Translations under genes and position numbers: made by a program
NCBI GenBank assembly: GCA_036172665.1
Contig: CM069874.1
Coordinates: forward strand, 25,379,946 to 25,443,945
Length of the DNA: 64,000 nucleotides
Direction of reading: 5' to 3'
Source of the DNA: Prosopocoilus inquinatus
Taxonomy: Eukaryota > Arthropoda > Insecta > Coleoptera > Lucanidae
The notes under the pieces: model-generated
What the model was told of the DNA's origin: nothing
The model's database searches: none
Seen by the model: only the letters and a program-made list of their open reading frames with translations
Part shown: positions 45,941 through 56,268 of the stretch, piece after piece
Layout of the letters: each line of letters opens with the position of its first letter
Numbering within the stretch: the first letter of the stretch is position 1

Positions 45941-46104
45941 TATGTTGTGTGAATAAAGTATTACTTAGCATTCTGCTTATTCAAACAAAATAAAGGTCGT
46001 TTCAACAATTTTTATCGTGGAGGTTAATTACAGAGGAGCAACTTCGCAAGCCTTTGAACTTAAATCTTGAAGATCAACTTCACATTCGAATAAAATCAGA
46101 AAAT

Positions 46105-46296
46105 AAAACGATAACAATCTCTTTATTACGGAAGACGACACCTATATACTTCGAGAGCTCCTCACGAGTGGTTTAACAGGACTGATCCAGATTTCTTTAT
46201 CTAGTTCTTATTTAATGAGACAAGCTTAATTACTTTTACTTGGTGAGGAGTTTGTTAGTAGTTAGATAATCGTGTGTGAATGTGTTGCATTGAAAA
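46105..46296 (+). promoter_or_regulatory. Conserved upstream region of beta-subunit exon, paralogue 2
   Basis: It shares several blocks, in order, with 52160-52422: ATTACGGAAGAC, then AGTGGTTTAACAGGACTGAT continuing into CCAGATTTCTTTATCTA, then AATGAGAC, then GTGTG...TTG before the ATG. Duplicated proximal promoter and 5' UTR is the simplest explanation. The transcription start is unknown. Confidence 0.6.
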
Positions 46297-46444
46297 ATGA
46301 CGGTGAATAATACGGAACAGGAAAAAAATTTGGGTGGTTTTGCGTACCTGAAACCACCAAAAGTGGGTGCTTGGAAAAAATTTAATTTATTGCTGTATAA
46401 TAAGGAGAAGGGCACTATTCTTGATAGGGATGCCAAGAATTGGG
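46297..46444 (+). CDS. Na+/K+-ATPase beta subunit (nervana-like), first coding exon, paralogue 2
   Basis: The 49 codons plus one base start MTVNNTEQEKNLGGFAYLKP and continue with AWKKFNLLLYNKEKGTILDR and a final DAKNWG, the cytoplasmic tail that precedes the membrane helix in this family. The donor is G|GTAAGG at 46445, phase 1, exactly homologous to the exons at 43480 and 52423. It is close to the third exon (shared LGGFAYL, PPK, AW, YN, EKGT, DR, AK, WG). With no membrane or extracellular exon seen before the next copy, it is either an alternative first exon of one gene or the start of a separate gene whose exons I cannot recognise. Confidence 0.78.
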
Positions 46445-46929
46445 GTAAGGAAGAACCGTTAAGTTGTAATTTTACATGAAATTCTTATGAGATTTGAATC
46501 AAATCAAAACTATTTTATGGAAGATTTCGTATGGCAAGCATCGAAAGTTCAAATATCGTTCGAGTTTGAAACTCTGTATAATACTTGATTTCGAATAAGT
46601 TGCTAAACAGACAGTTTAAGTGTATTTTTACACAAAGGAAATTGAAACTATTTTGATAGTAGTGCGGTGTTGGTAGTTTATATGTTTATGTCGATTAATT
46701 TTTATATACCTAAAAAAATGTGGATCAACGATGTAACTGGCACATATTTAGAATCACTCTGCAAATTACATTTTATTTAAAAAAAAACAACAAGAAAAGT
46801 GTGTCAATTATTGAGTATTAAGTAATAAAAAAGTAATGTGTAAGTTCTAGATACCGACTGTTTTATTGAAGCTTGATAAAAGGCGGAGCTAAGATAGAAA
46901 GCTTCATTATAAAAAGATTAATTTATTTG

Positions 46930-47343
46930 CTATGCTAAGCCTACTTCACTAAATAACATCGATTTTTTTTTGAGGCTATACTCATCATTATCGATTGTCT
47001 TTTGTTTCTTTGTTTTCTTTGAGAACAATTGAAGAACACATTTACCTATTAAAAAAGTTGTTTTCGCCTTTATCGAGCTAGAACTAGCGTAAAGAAAATG
47101 CCTTGTTTTCTCAATTTGTTTCTTTTTTTTATCTGTGGTCCTTGCCCAACGGGGTCTTAAGTTTTCCACGATATTAGCCAAAATCTTTTTCTTTTGTAGT
47201 ATTGTTTCCATCCAAGTACAAAGAAAATTTTGAAAAAAACTTTCGCTAATTTTATTGACAGAAAGATGTAATAATTTCAATTGTTTTCGTTGTTTATGTT
47301 CTTTTTTGGAATCTTCTTTTAGCACATTGCCTATAAAACACAT
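46930..47343 (-). CDS. Hypothetical Lys-rich ORF, doubtful
   Basis: An open frame of 137 codons from a true ATG (47343). The product is strongly basic (runs such as KKKK and SKKTKK) with no signal peptide, membrane segment or motif I recognise. It lies antisense in the interval between beta-subunit exons 2 and 3. In A/T-rich DNA a Lys/Phe-rich frame of this length can occur by chance, so I hold this loosely. A host microexon gene or a transposon fragment are the alternatives. Confidence 0.2.
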   Translation of the reverse strand: MCFIGNVLKEDSKKEHKQRKQLKLLHLSVNKISESFFQNFLCTWMETILQKKKILANIVENLRPRWARTTDKKKKQIEKTRHFLYASSSSIKAKTTFLIGKCVLQLFSKKTKKQKTIDNDEYSLKKKSMLFSEVGLA

Positions 47344-47548
47344 TTAAAAGTTTCTACTAGTGATAAGTTAAGTAAATTAGACATAAATTGACCGAGAAAA
47401 CCATTTTTATTTTAATCTTCAGCAATAATGCAAAGTAATCTCTGCTCAGCCTTTAATTTAGCTGAATGCAAATGTTTGAAGAGGCAGATCTAAATTGGCT
47501 GAAGTAACATAATAACTATTGAGCCTAGAGTTCAACCAAAATCAATTG

Positions 47549-47679
47549 TTTTAAAAAAAATTGTTGCAAATCGTTTTTGATTGCAGTGAAAACCTCGAGG
47601 AGCCTCTATACAACTGTTTCAGACCTATTTGGTCAGAAAGCGATCATAGGATGTCGCTGTTTTATCTATTCACCACTAT
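47549..47679 (-). mobile_element. Hammerhead-ribozyme element, copy 5
   Basis: It is 131 bp with flanks AAAATCAATTG (47538-47548) and AAAATCCAATTG (47680-47691), a duplication with one indel. On the minus strand it starts TAGTGGTGAATAGATAAAAC and ends GATTTGCAACAATTTTTTT. An internal deletion joins the 5' arm to the 3' ribozyme half (GGTCTGAAACAGTTGTATAG). Confidence 0.85.
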
Positions 47680-47691
47680 AAAATCCAATTG

Positions 47692-50600
47692 AAGGGTGAA
47701 ACATAAATTAATTAAAGTAACCTTTATTCGGCTAACAGTTTAGCATTTTAACCCTTAAGTATGGAAGACGTGTTTCTTATTTCTTTGTATCTAATAAGTA
47801 ATAAAGTACTGATAAGTGAACTACAGATGGCCATAAAGCTGCAGAAAACCATTTGAAAATTTAGAGAAACTTAAAAAATTTCTCCTATTTTAACCGTTTG
47901 AAAGTAAACTGAATAGCTTTTAACGACTATTTCTTGCTAAAAACAAATTTCCAGCGTGTAGATGAATAATATAGTCGCTGAAGAAACCTAAAATGTTTTC
48001 TTATAAAAATAAATAAAATATAGCAGGTAAAAATGAATGGAATTTCATTTTTTATTGTGTATTAAGGAATTGGAGGTCAGTGTCAGAAGACTAATAAGAC
48101 TTGTAAGACAAAGCGAGAAACAAGAAACCTTACAGCTTTTAACGATATGCGGTAGACAGACTGAAGACTTTCACTTAGCCAATAGACGTTGTTATGGATT
48201 TTATTGATAAAGACATGTATACTCTGCGTAGCGTATTTTCTTTGATGTATGTAAGTGAGAGAGCGCTATTCGTAGATTTACTTTGTGCCCACTGTTCATG
48301 TTAAGATCTCAAGATTTGGTATTTTTTTCCTTTTAACGTATTGTTACATTACGCACTAAGGAATTTCTTGATCGTTGGGAATTAAACTATTTTGAAAAAT
48401 ATCGGGCTAGCTCAGCATAAAAATAAAAAAATCTTTTATTGACCGCTAGCCCGCTAGCTTTCTCAAAATAGTATATTGTTACATTCATATTTCGCTGTAA
48501 TCGTTACGGTTGAATAGGCTTCCCTTTGTGCATGCATGTTAAGGACGTTACCGGTCGGAACGCTTGCTTCCCCAGCGATGCCAGGTATGGGAATTTTTCT
48601 CCAATTTGGGGATTGTTGAAGGAAGTGGAGAAATAATCGGGAATTTTTTAAAATGAGGAATAGTTGGGGAAAAATTGTACCGTATCCTTTATCCCTCAGG
48701 TTGGCAATGAGCCTGAAACTGGAATAGCAAAGATTGACGGCAGTGTTGTCAATTTATGAGTAATTCCCCAATATATATGAGAATTTTGTTTGCCCTCAAG
48801 TATTTTGCGTTTTTTGAGAATTTTAAGATTTTGAATAATTACAGATTTTTATTGATACATAAACTAAGCAAATAGTTTTTTTCAGTTTTGTAACATTTTC
48901 GTTTCATATTAAAATTTTCATTAGGTACAAGCCTTTCAAGAAAAATGCGCAATTGTCTCAGTGTGCTTTAAACTGATTTCTGTTTTGATTCATTCATTGA
49001 TTCATTTCATTCTATGTATAAGTGATCTACTGATCCATTGATCTCTAATATTTGAGTATGCCCTCTGCCATGGCACACATATTTTATTTCCACCTAATTC
49101 TAACTTCTGTTAGATTATTTCCTCTGAACGTCGAAGTCGAGTTCACTGCGGCGCGATACCGAGAGGCTCGCGTTCAATCCCCGAAAGTGACAGAATCTTC
49201 CCCCTTTGTATTAATTTAATTTTGATTTTGTTTATGATCGATCGGAATAAACGATTTATTGTTGGGCTGAAATAGAGTTTATTTACTTATTGTTTACTTT
49301 TGCTAAGTCGTATACTTTTGGGGGGTCTCAAAGACAGCCATTGGGATTTACTTTTTTTTAGTTTCCATAAGAATTACTTCTTGGGGTACACCAACGGAGA
49401 AGCGGGTCCTGGGGAGTTTTTTTTTTTTGGCCGGTTATCACCGATACTTATGGGTTGCGTACTCATTGCTAGTTGGCGCCCTTAATCGTATCAGCTTTTG
49501 AACACGTCGTCTCCACTGAGTGGGCACCATTACGCAGGTTTTCTTCACATCTTAGTCTCCGAGGGAATGGCCGACCCTGCTTCTGACGTTCTATATGTGA
49601 CGATTGGCGCAGGCCCATTCGTTTCTTTTTCGTGGGCCAAAACGTGCACTTATTTGACAATATTGTGAGAAAGCCCTTTTATTAGGATTTTCTTCCGAAG
49701 TTTTCGTTTGAGTCGCGACCAACTGCAAACAGAAATGCCTGTTTCAACTACACAAAAAAATTTCAAACTACAGTCTTCATAATTAACCGCTGTCAGATTA
49801 TACAAAATCAGATATAAGGAATTTCCAACTCTCGTGTTGCATATTTGTTTTTTTTTTTTTTTGACTGGATAACAAAGACTAACAGAGAACAACCTTAATG
49901 TACATAGACATAGTAAAAGAAATTGACAGTCTTGAAAGGATATACTTGGAAAGTCTATTTATTCACTACTTACTCTGATTGAATTTTCATTTTTTTTGTG
50001 ATAAATGAACAGACAAAGCTTTTCATAATTTGATGAAATTAAAAATTGCATTAATACATTCGTCCACACTTATACGCTCTTAATTATAACAGAATAATAT
50101 TTCTTTTAACATAAAATTTGTTAAAAACAAGAGAATGATCGAGTCAGCTAATAAATATTCACTGTGGTAACCTATCTCTCTCATTTTGTAACAAATTTTA
50201 CACAAAAATTAACATCGTTTCATACGAACCTTACTGATCAAAAATTGCAATTAATGAGATTGTGTGAATGAAAATCCCAGTCTTTACCAGCATACCGACC
50301 AAGCTAAATACAAAGTAAAAGTTATAAAGAAAAACAAATAAAACGAATTTTAGATTTCTGAAAACAGTCTAAGCTTATAAGAAGATACTTACTCATATGA
50401 TTGTTCGTTGCATAAGGTCTGTTCTTGCAGCATTTCTGATTGATTTGAAACCCTCAGAAGTCAAAACCAGTCGAAATAAAAAGCGATTTTAACAGCGCCA
50501 TCGAGCGTACAACTCGGATAAATGCACACTTCCGACGGTTTCAAACTAATAAGAGGCTGCTGTTCGAATAGACCTATAAGCTACAGAACTGAATTCTATT

Positions 50601-50846
50601 AGAATATTATTCCTAGTTAATAAATTTCGGGCAGTAGAAAACACTTAAATTAAACTAATACCTTAAATGTCATTGTAGTTATCAAATGTAAATTCAAAAG
50701 AACTCGCATGAATTTTTACGACATCCTTTCAACAAAATAATAATTTATTTAAAAAGCTCTATTGAATTTTTTGTTGTCTATTAATTCGATCCTTTTATTT
50801 TGAATTGTTTTAAACATGCTTATTTTATAACAAACGTTAATTTGTA
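47692..50846. other. AT-rich noncoding stretch
   Basis: No supported gene. GCGTTCAATCCCCG near 49168 resembles a tRNA-like B box, but no tRNA fold could be drawn. Around 49430-49640 is a less AT-rich block with only short overlapping frames on both strands. Confidence 0.4.
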
Positions 50847-50906
50847 ATGAACAGATAAAAAGTGACATCTTCCGATCGCTTTTTGACCTGACATTGCAAC
50901 AAAATT
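50847..50906 (+). mobile_element. Hammerhead-element minimal derivative, copy 6 (60 bp)
   Basis: Only the two ends of the family are left: ATGAACAGATAAAA plus part of the 5' arm, joined to TTGCAACAAAATT. A perfect 11-bp target duplication GTTAATTTGTA flanks it (50836-50846 and 50907-50917). The ribozyme is deleted. Confidence 0.85.
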
Positions 50907-50917
50907 GTTAATTTGTA

Positions 50918-51401
50918 CGTATGTGTATCCTATTTACTACTACATAATCATTCTGTGGCATCTGTTATAAAAATATTAGTCCTTACTTTTTAGGTCAGCG
51001 ATATTTTAATTATAAACAAAGGAAACTGGGAAATTTGTCTGAACATTTTACTATTTTTGATTTTCTGTACTGTTTCACTCTGGATTTTACTAGTAGCCAT
51101 GGCGTCAATTCTTTAAAAAAAGGCTGCGTTTCATACAACGTCGTGTTCCTTCGCGTATAAATGTGCTAAATTTAGCGACCTCCAACTCCTTTTTAACTTC
51201 TCACAGTTTTAATAGAACTGCACTGATCAGGTTTGTAACGGTTCGACGAAAATTGGAAACTGATTAAACATATTACTTTAATTATCGCACGGAGGGTTTA
51301 AATGAAACACTTTTCTTTGAAAATGTCATCAGCAAACGAGCCACTCGAAATGAAATCGTACTCAAAAAAAACAAAAACATTTTTCTTTAATATTTGATTA
51401 A
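50918..51401. other. Noncoding stretch
   Basis: No supported gene. A frame at about 51020-51110 gives a hydrophobic stretch, but it has no similarity to the beta-subunit membrane exon. Confidence 0.4.
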
Positions 51402-51659
51402 GGTCCGGTATTATAAACGTAAGTTAAATTTACTCTACAGTTTAATGCCTTAGTAACTATTGTTTTTACAATTGTTACTAAGGTCCAGTTTTTCAATAAC
51501 GGTTTAACTTTGAGCCGAAGCTTAAATCCTTCACAACAATTGTTGAAATAATCGTTGCTAAGGATTTAAGTCTCAGCTCAAAGTTGAACCGCATTTGTAA
51601 AACTGACCTAAGGCATTAAACTGTATAGTAAATTTATTGTACGTTTATAATACCGGACC
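51402..51659. mobile_element. Harbinger-like palindromic MITE
   Basis: It is 258 bp. Ends GGTCCGGTATTATAAACG and its inverse are perfectly matched over 18 bp, with further inverted blocks inside (TTTAATGCCTTAG / CTAAGGCATTAAA). A TAA triplet on both sides (51399-51401 and 51660-51662) fits the 3-bp TWA duplication of PIF/Harbinger elements. Confidence 0.8.
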
Positions 51660-52159
51660 TAAGTGTTTAATAAATTAAGAACAAATATAAACGAAAACGT
51701 ATGAATTGCAATATATGACTTTTCACTATAACTTTAAATACACGTATGTTCACTGTATGTACGTATAACATGAAGATTATAAAATATTATTACTATAAAA
51801 TTAAGAAAGATTGATTTTTCACTTTCTAACAAATTTTCGTAGCATATGTTGATATACGTACGGAATCAGTTAAGTTTTTGCTGAAAGGAAAACTAAGTAA
51901 ACCTTTTCACACCACCGAGCAGCGTACAAGTTCTAACTGGAATGGATGACTTATAAAAAAAACCTAATGTCCTTCCAACAAAATCATGCGAATTAGATTA
52001 GCATGTTGAAATGCAATAACATTTTCCTATTGGATGCACCGATGTTTTGTCGTGGGGGTAACCAGGAAGCAAAATTTGAGGACCTTCGAATATATCTTTA
52101 AAAATCACTACGAGATTAAGATCATAAGCAAACCAGTACTTGGATGAAGTCAAAAGATA

Positions 52160-52422
52160 AAACGATAGAAATCTCATTACGGAAGACCCCCGCCCAACTT
52201 GAGAACTCCTCACTAGTGGTTTAACAGGACTGATCCAGATTTCTTTATCTAACCTTATATAATGAGACCGAACAGAATTATTTTTACGTGGTAAGAAGTT
52301 CGCCGGTTTGTTAGCCGACGGATTCTCATCCAGCGTACTGAAATTTTCGGGTGCGCGCTACTTTCAAAGAGTTTTCCTGAGACTTTCATTGGTAAACTTG
52401 TGGGTGTGTGTTGGATTAAAAA
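52160..52422 (+). promoter_or_regulatory. Conserved upstream region of beta-subunit exon, paralogue 3
   Basis: Counterpart of 46105-46296. It contains CATTACGGAAGACC, AGTGGTTTAACAGGACTGAT with the following CCAGATTTCTTTATCTA, and AATGAGACCG. Its survival next to two paralogous exons suggests shared regulation or recent duplication. Confidence 0.6.
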
Positions 52423-52567
52423 ATGTCTACGAAAAAAATCCCAAATGATAATTTGGGTGGTTTCGCATACTTGAATCCACCAAAACTAAGCGCATGGAAA
52501 GAATTTCAATTGCTGATATACAATAGGGAGAAAGGCACCGTTTATGACAGAAACGCCAAGAGTTGGG
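52423..52567 (+). CDS. Na+/K+-ATPase beta subunit (nervana-like), first coding exon, paralogue 3
   Basis: The 48 codons plus one base start MSTKKIPNDNLGGFAYLNPP and continue with KLSAWKEFQLLIYNREKGTV, then a YDRNAKSWG end, then the donor G|GTAAGA at 52568 (phase 1). It has the same architecture as the exons at 43480 and 46297 and is closest to 46297, including its upstream region. It was found by reading the sequence; the frame is too short to stand out on its own. The beta subunit is a type II membrane protein, and this is its cytosolic tail. No membrane-helix exon was recognised in the following 8 kb before the Ly6 gene, although most of that is transposon sequence. Confidence 0.75.
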
Positions 52568-53531
52568 GTAAGATACAACCATTTTTTATTTCGTAAAAAT
52601 ATGTAATTTTGTTTAAATACACAAGTGATAAAGTAATGAATAAATTCGATAAATTCAAGACTTTTTTCAAAAAATTCTCGGACCCCAATTTTGTCTTATT
52701 TTTTTTGCTTTTTGCCAATAAATATTTTTAATACTACAGTGTTTTTACAAAAAGTGGAGCGAGTGTTAACTTTATTTTTTTTAAGGGAATTCCCAAATCT
52801 TTTTTCGTAATTTTAATCCCTCTTAACATTATACATATTTTTCATATGTTTTCACATGTCAAAAGTCACCTCTTTTCATGATATTGACGTCTAAAAATTG
52901 CATATTAACGCTTGAGAGTTACATATAAAACAATAACTTAATGGAACATTTAAATTTTAATTAAATTATAATTCATTTCAAATTGTATCGTTATGAAAAA
53001 CGAAGATGAAAAAGACAAGATAGCTGTACTCCAAGTTAACAAGCTTAAATTTATAGTATGTTAAATGGTGAAAATTATCAACTTTCAGGCATCAGTGTCT
53101 CGAAAACAGCTGTCTATTGACATGTGATAACTTATATGAAAAATATGTAAAATTTTGAAAATATAAAATTACAAAAAAAATTGGGGTTCATTTAAGAAAA
53201 TAAAGTTGGTGTTAGAGTCTAGACTTTTTTGCAAAACCCTGTAGTAACAAAAATATTTTCTGGAAAAGGCAGAAAGCAAGGCAAAATTGACAGGTTCGAG
53301 AGCTTTTTGAAAAAATTAATCGTCTTGAAAATATCGAATTTAGCCCGTAAATATATCAATGTTGGCATTTTAATTTATATGTATTCTCATTTCTACATCC
53401 ACACATTTGCCACATGCAAAAATCACCGAAAAACGACCAAACAATTTGAAACGATGAACAAAGAGCCTAAAATCTCCAAAAGCCCAAAATTACTTGCCTA
53501 AATCAATAAATTATGTATATCTACACCTCAG
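52568..53531. other. Probable intron sequence
   Basis: No supported exon. The 90-residue frame at 53229 is Lys/Ile-rich and unrecognised. Confidence 0.4.
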
Positions 53532-53879
53532 AGGCAAACAGTTAACTCCAAAATTAGCTTTTACAGGAGAAGCGTTTAAAGTTTTTGTATATGAATTATG
53601 TTAAGTCACTGTTTAACTATTTGAGATAACTCTTTCAAATTTTGAAATTGTCAAGGTAAGAAAACTGTATTTCATACCAGGTAGTTACATTTAAAAAAAT
53701 GCATAGGTTTTCGTTAATGTGACTTAACATGAATTGGCTAAGAGCAAAATATTGGGACTGTATGTTAAGTCCAATAGAGGAAAATAATACTGATGGAAAA
53801 CAACGTTAAATTAAATTTATTAAACTTTTATTCAAACAAATTAATTTTAAGAAACTAAAGAACTATTAAAGATACTTGT

Positions 53880-55080
53880 TTAATCGCTAACTTCCGCATT
53901 GTTATCACCATGTGCAAGATTATCATAGAAAGCGTGAAACACTTTAGGAATCCATTTTAAGAACTTTTATAAATGGTTATATTTTTTCGTAGAAATACTT
54001 TTAGGTCCGTCTCTATTTATTTTTAATTGAACGGGCTCTAGTTCGCCTCGTCCTTCTGATGATATCTAGTTGTTTAAAATCTTTTTTAAAATCAGTTTTA
54101 TAAAAGACAATTCCAGGGCTTCCTCTTCTTACTTGAAACTGAACCATTGTGATGTAAGAAAATCTTCTCCAGCATCATTTTTCTTCCTCATAACAAACAG
54201 CGACGAAAGGCCGTCACATAAGTTCTTAAAATTTAAAAGATCTCCGGTTTCCACGATTTATTTTGTTTATGTTAGGTTTTATTTTTAATATCCAAAGATA
54301 ATACATGACCATTTGTGCATTTCGATTTTGTGAAGGACAGTTATCTGATCAAATGCACAGCTCCGTAATGGCGTGGGAAATATCATCTACAAACACGTTT
54401 AAAAATTATATGGTAATTTCAACTATAATTTGTTTTGTTGTATTGTTTACGCTATAGTAACTTACTTTTTAGTCAGAAAACTTGACGCCTCTAGTTAGAA
54501 CAACCATTTTAGAAATTCCATTGTGCTTGTGACAAATAAGACAAGTTAGTTGTAGGTGTTTTAGTTGCATAAAATAAAAATTTAGTTATTTCTGCTTTTT
54601 ATGAGCTGTCATTACTTTTTTAATTGTTAAGAAATATCAAAATTAGTTTTTGCAACTTTTATTTTGTTGCTGAAAACAAAAAGCATCACGAATATTACAC
54701 TCTTTCCTTCCACAACTAACACAGCTGGAACTATTTTCATTAAAAAATTAGTTGTGACATCAAAAATTTAGTTGGGATTTTTAAGCATGTATATCAACCC
54801 ATTTGGATAAGCAAGATGCTAACTCATTCCCTGCACGTTCAGCTAAGCTTTCGTCCACAACATGCAATAGGAGAATTTGAAAGGTCTGGGTTTGGAAAAC
54901 ATTTTTCTAAGTCTATCATAATTACTTTTTCAAAATTGTTCTTCTTGGAACGGTCTTTGTCTTCTGATTTCAATTTATAACGGTTACTAGCGTCTTCCAC
55001 ATGTTGATCACACTGTTGTTGGAAAGCAATTCGATTTTCTTGAGTATCCACTTCTTGCAATTGCAAGTGTCATTGGCGGC
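53880..55080 (-). pseudogene. Transposon-derived protein of unclassified arthropod family
   Basis: The minus strand, read through several stops and shifts, gives ordered blocks. First is an acidic/basic segment ending in KLKSEDKDRSKK, then VIMIDLEKCFPNPDLSNSP (54839-55066). Next comes SLAERAGNELASCLSKWVD (about 54790-54840), then LNFKNLCDGLSSLF (about 54200), and a C-terminal IPKVFHAFYDNLAHGDNN (about 53900-53960). I recognise this order (DLQ-x-x-LP-x-P, then W-H-E-x-x-x-x-RG-x-N-E-I-A-S-C-L, then I-P-x-x-x-H-x-F-Y) from repetitive, uncharacterised proteins common in arthropod genomes. I cannot name the superfamily. The N-terminal half is missing. Confidence 0.5.
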
Positions 55081-55449
55081 TGGTTTAAATGCAAAATTGA
55101 ATTCATAGTTAAAAATTTCAGAAAATAATCATTATTTGGCAATACAGTCTATATTGTTAATATTGTCTTGTCCAAATACACTGCTCCAAGAAATTAACGC
55201 GCCACTCAGTAAAATAAGATTTTTCGTTTTCTTTATTTAAAATTTGAAACGGTTGACGTTAATTTGAAACAATTTAATAACCACTGTTTAATGTGTTATA
55301 AAATCATCATTTACAAGTGAAAAATAAACAATAAAAACCAATAAAATCAAAAGTCGAAAAATTCGAAAAACAAAATTTTCGAATAAATGAAACCAATGTC
55401 GGGTATTTTTACCTCTATTTGAAATAACAGAATGTTATCCACCAATAAA

Positions 55450-56268
55450 ATAAGCGAAGTTATTTAATTTTGTTCCAATTCTTTCCATATTTTCACAAGT
55501 CAACGCCCCACCTCTTCAAAGTTGGTTCGGATAATCTCTGAGTGCTTTCAGACGCCTACTAAGTGTATCCCAGATTTGTTCAACGGGATTCAGGTCTAAA
55601 CTTCTTCCTGGCTAAATCATAGCATCGATTTTAATCTCGCCTAAGCAATTTTGAACTTTCCCAGCACATTGGCATCGAACGTTATCTTGCCTTAATAAAA
55701 AAAATGTGTTCGATATAGGGCACAATTGACACGAGATGACCTTGTAGGATGTCCGTTGTATACCGAAAGGCAATACATTTTTCATTATTTGACATCACTA
55801 CGTCCGTGCGCGCTGTCAAAGAAATTCCTATTCACGCCATGAAAAAACTTTCGCCAAATAATGTGGTATTTAAATGATGTGATATATGCGATGTTCTGTA
55901 AACAAGATTGAATCTTGGACAGACATATGACATGTCAAATTAGCTTCCCCGAAACGTTAACAAACAGTTTCGATTCTTACCATGCACCTCCCTTAGTTCA
56001 AATTGGAAATTTTTGCTTGTAACGAACCTCTGTTCTAAAGCAAAAAGTGTCAAAAAATGGTCTAAACACAGGTTGTTTGACTACGTTTGCCTTTCCTAGG
56101 CCTTCGAGTATAATTGCCAATCTCTCTATACCTTCGCATCACTCGGCACACCAAGATTTAGGACACTCCGAATATTCCTCCTAATCGACAATAGCTTCAG
56201 TCTTATTTTAACAATTCCACTACTTGAGTACATTCTTCCTTGGTCAAATTTCGAAATGCGTGTGGCAT
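55450..56268 (-). pseudogene. Old Tc1-like transposase relic
   Basis: Starting near ATG 56268, the minus strand yields pieces typical of Tc1-like transposases: FRNLTKEECTQVVELLK (first helix-turn-helix), YRETGNYTRRPRKGKRSQTT (linker), DILQGHLVSIVPYIEH, a QDN-containing second-Asp block (about 55690), and SLDLNPVEQIWDTLSRRLKA with the catalytic Glu (about 55560). There are many stops and shifts. One possible terminal repeat, CACTGCTCCAAGAAATTAAC, starts at about 55179; the other end was not found. It is nested in the larger element at 53532-57833. Confidence 0.7.

Noticed and set aside
49135..49200. Possible tRNA/SINE head (GCGTTCAATCCCCG)
   Set aside because: The A box is missing and stems do not pair.
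51001..51115. Hydrophobic frame after an acceptor-like site, considered as beta-subunit membrane exon
   Set aside because: Translation in the required phase is not hydrophobic and soon stops; no resemblance to the family helix.
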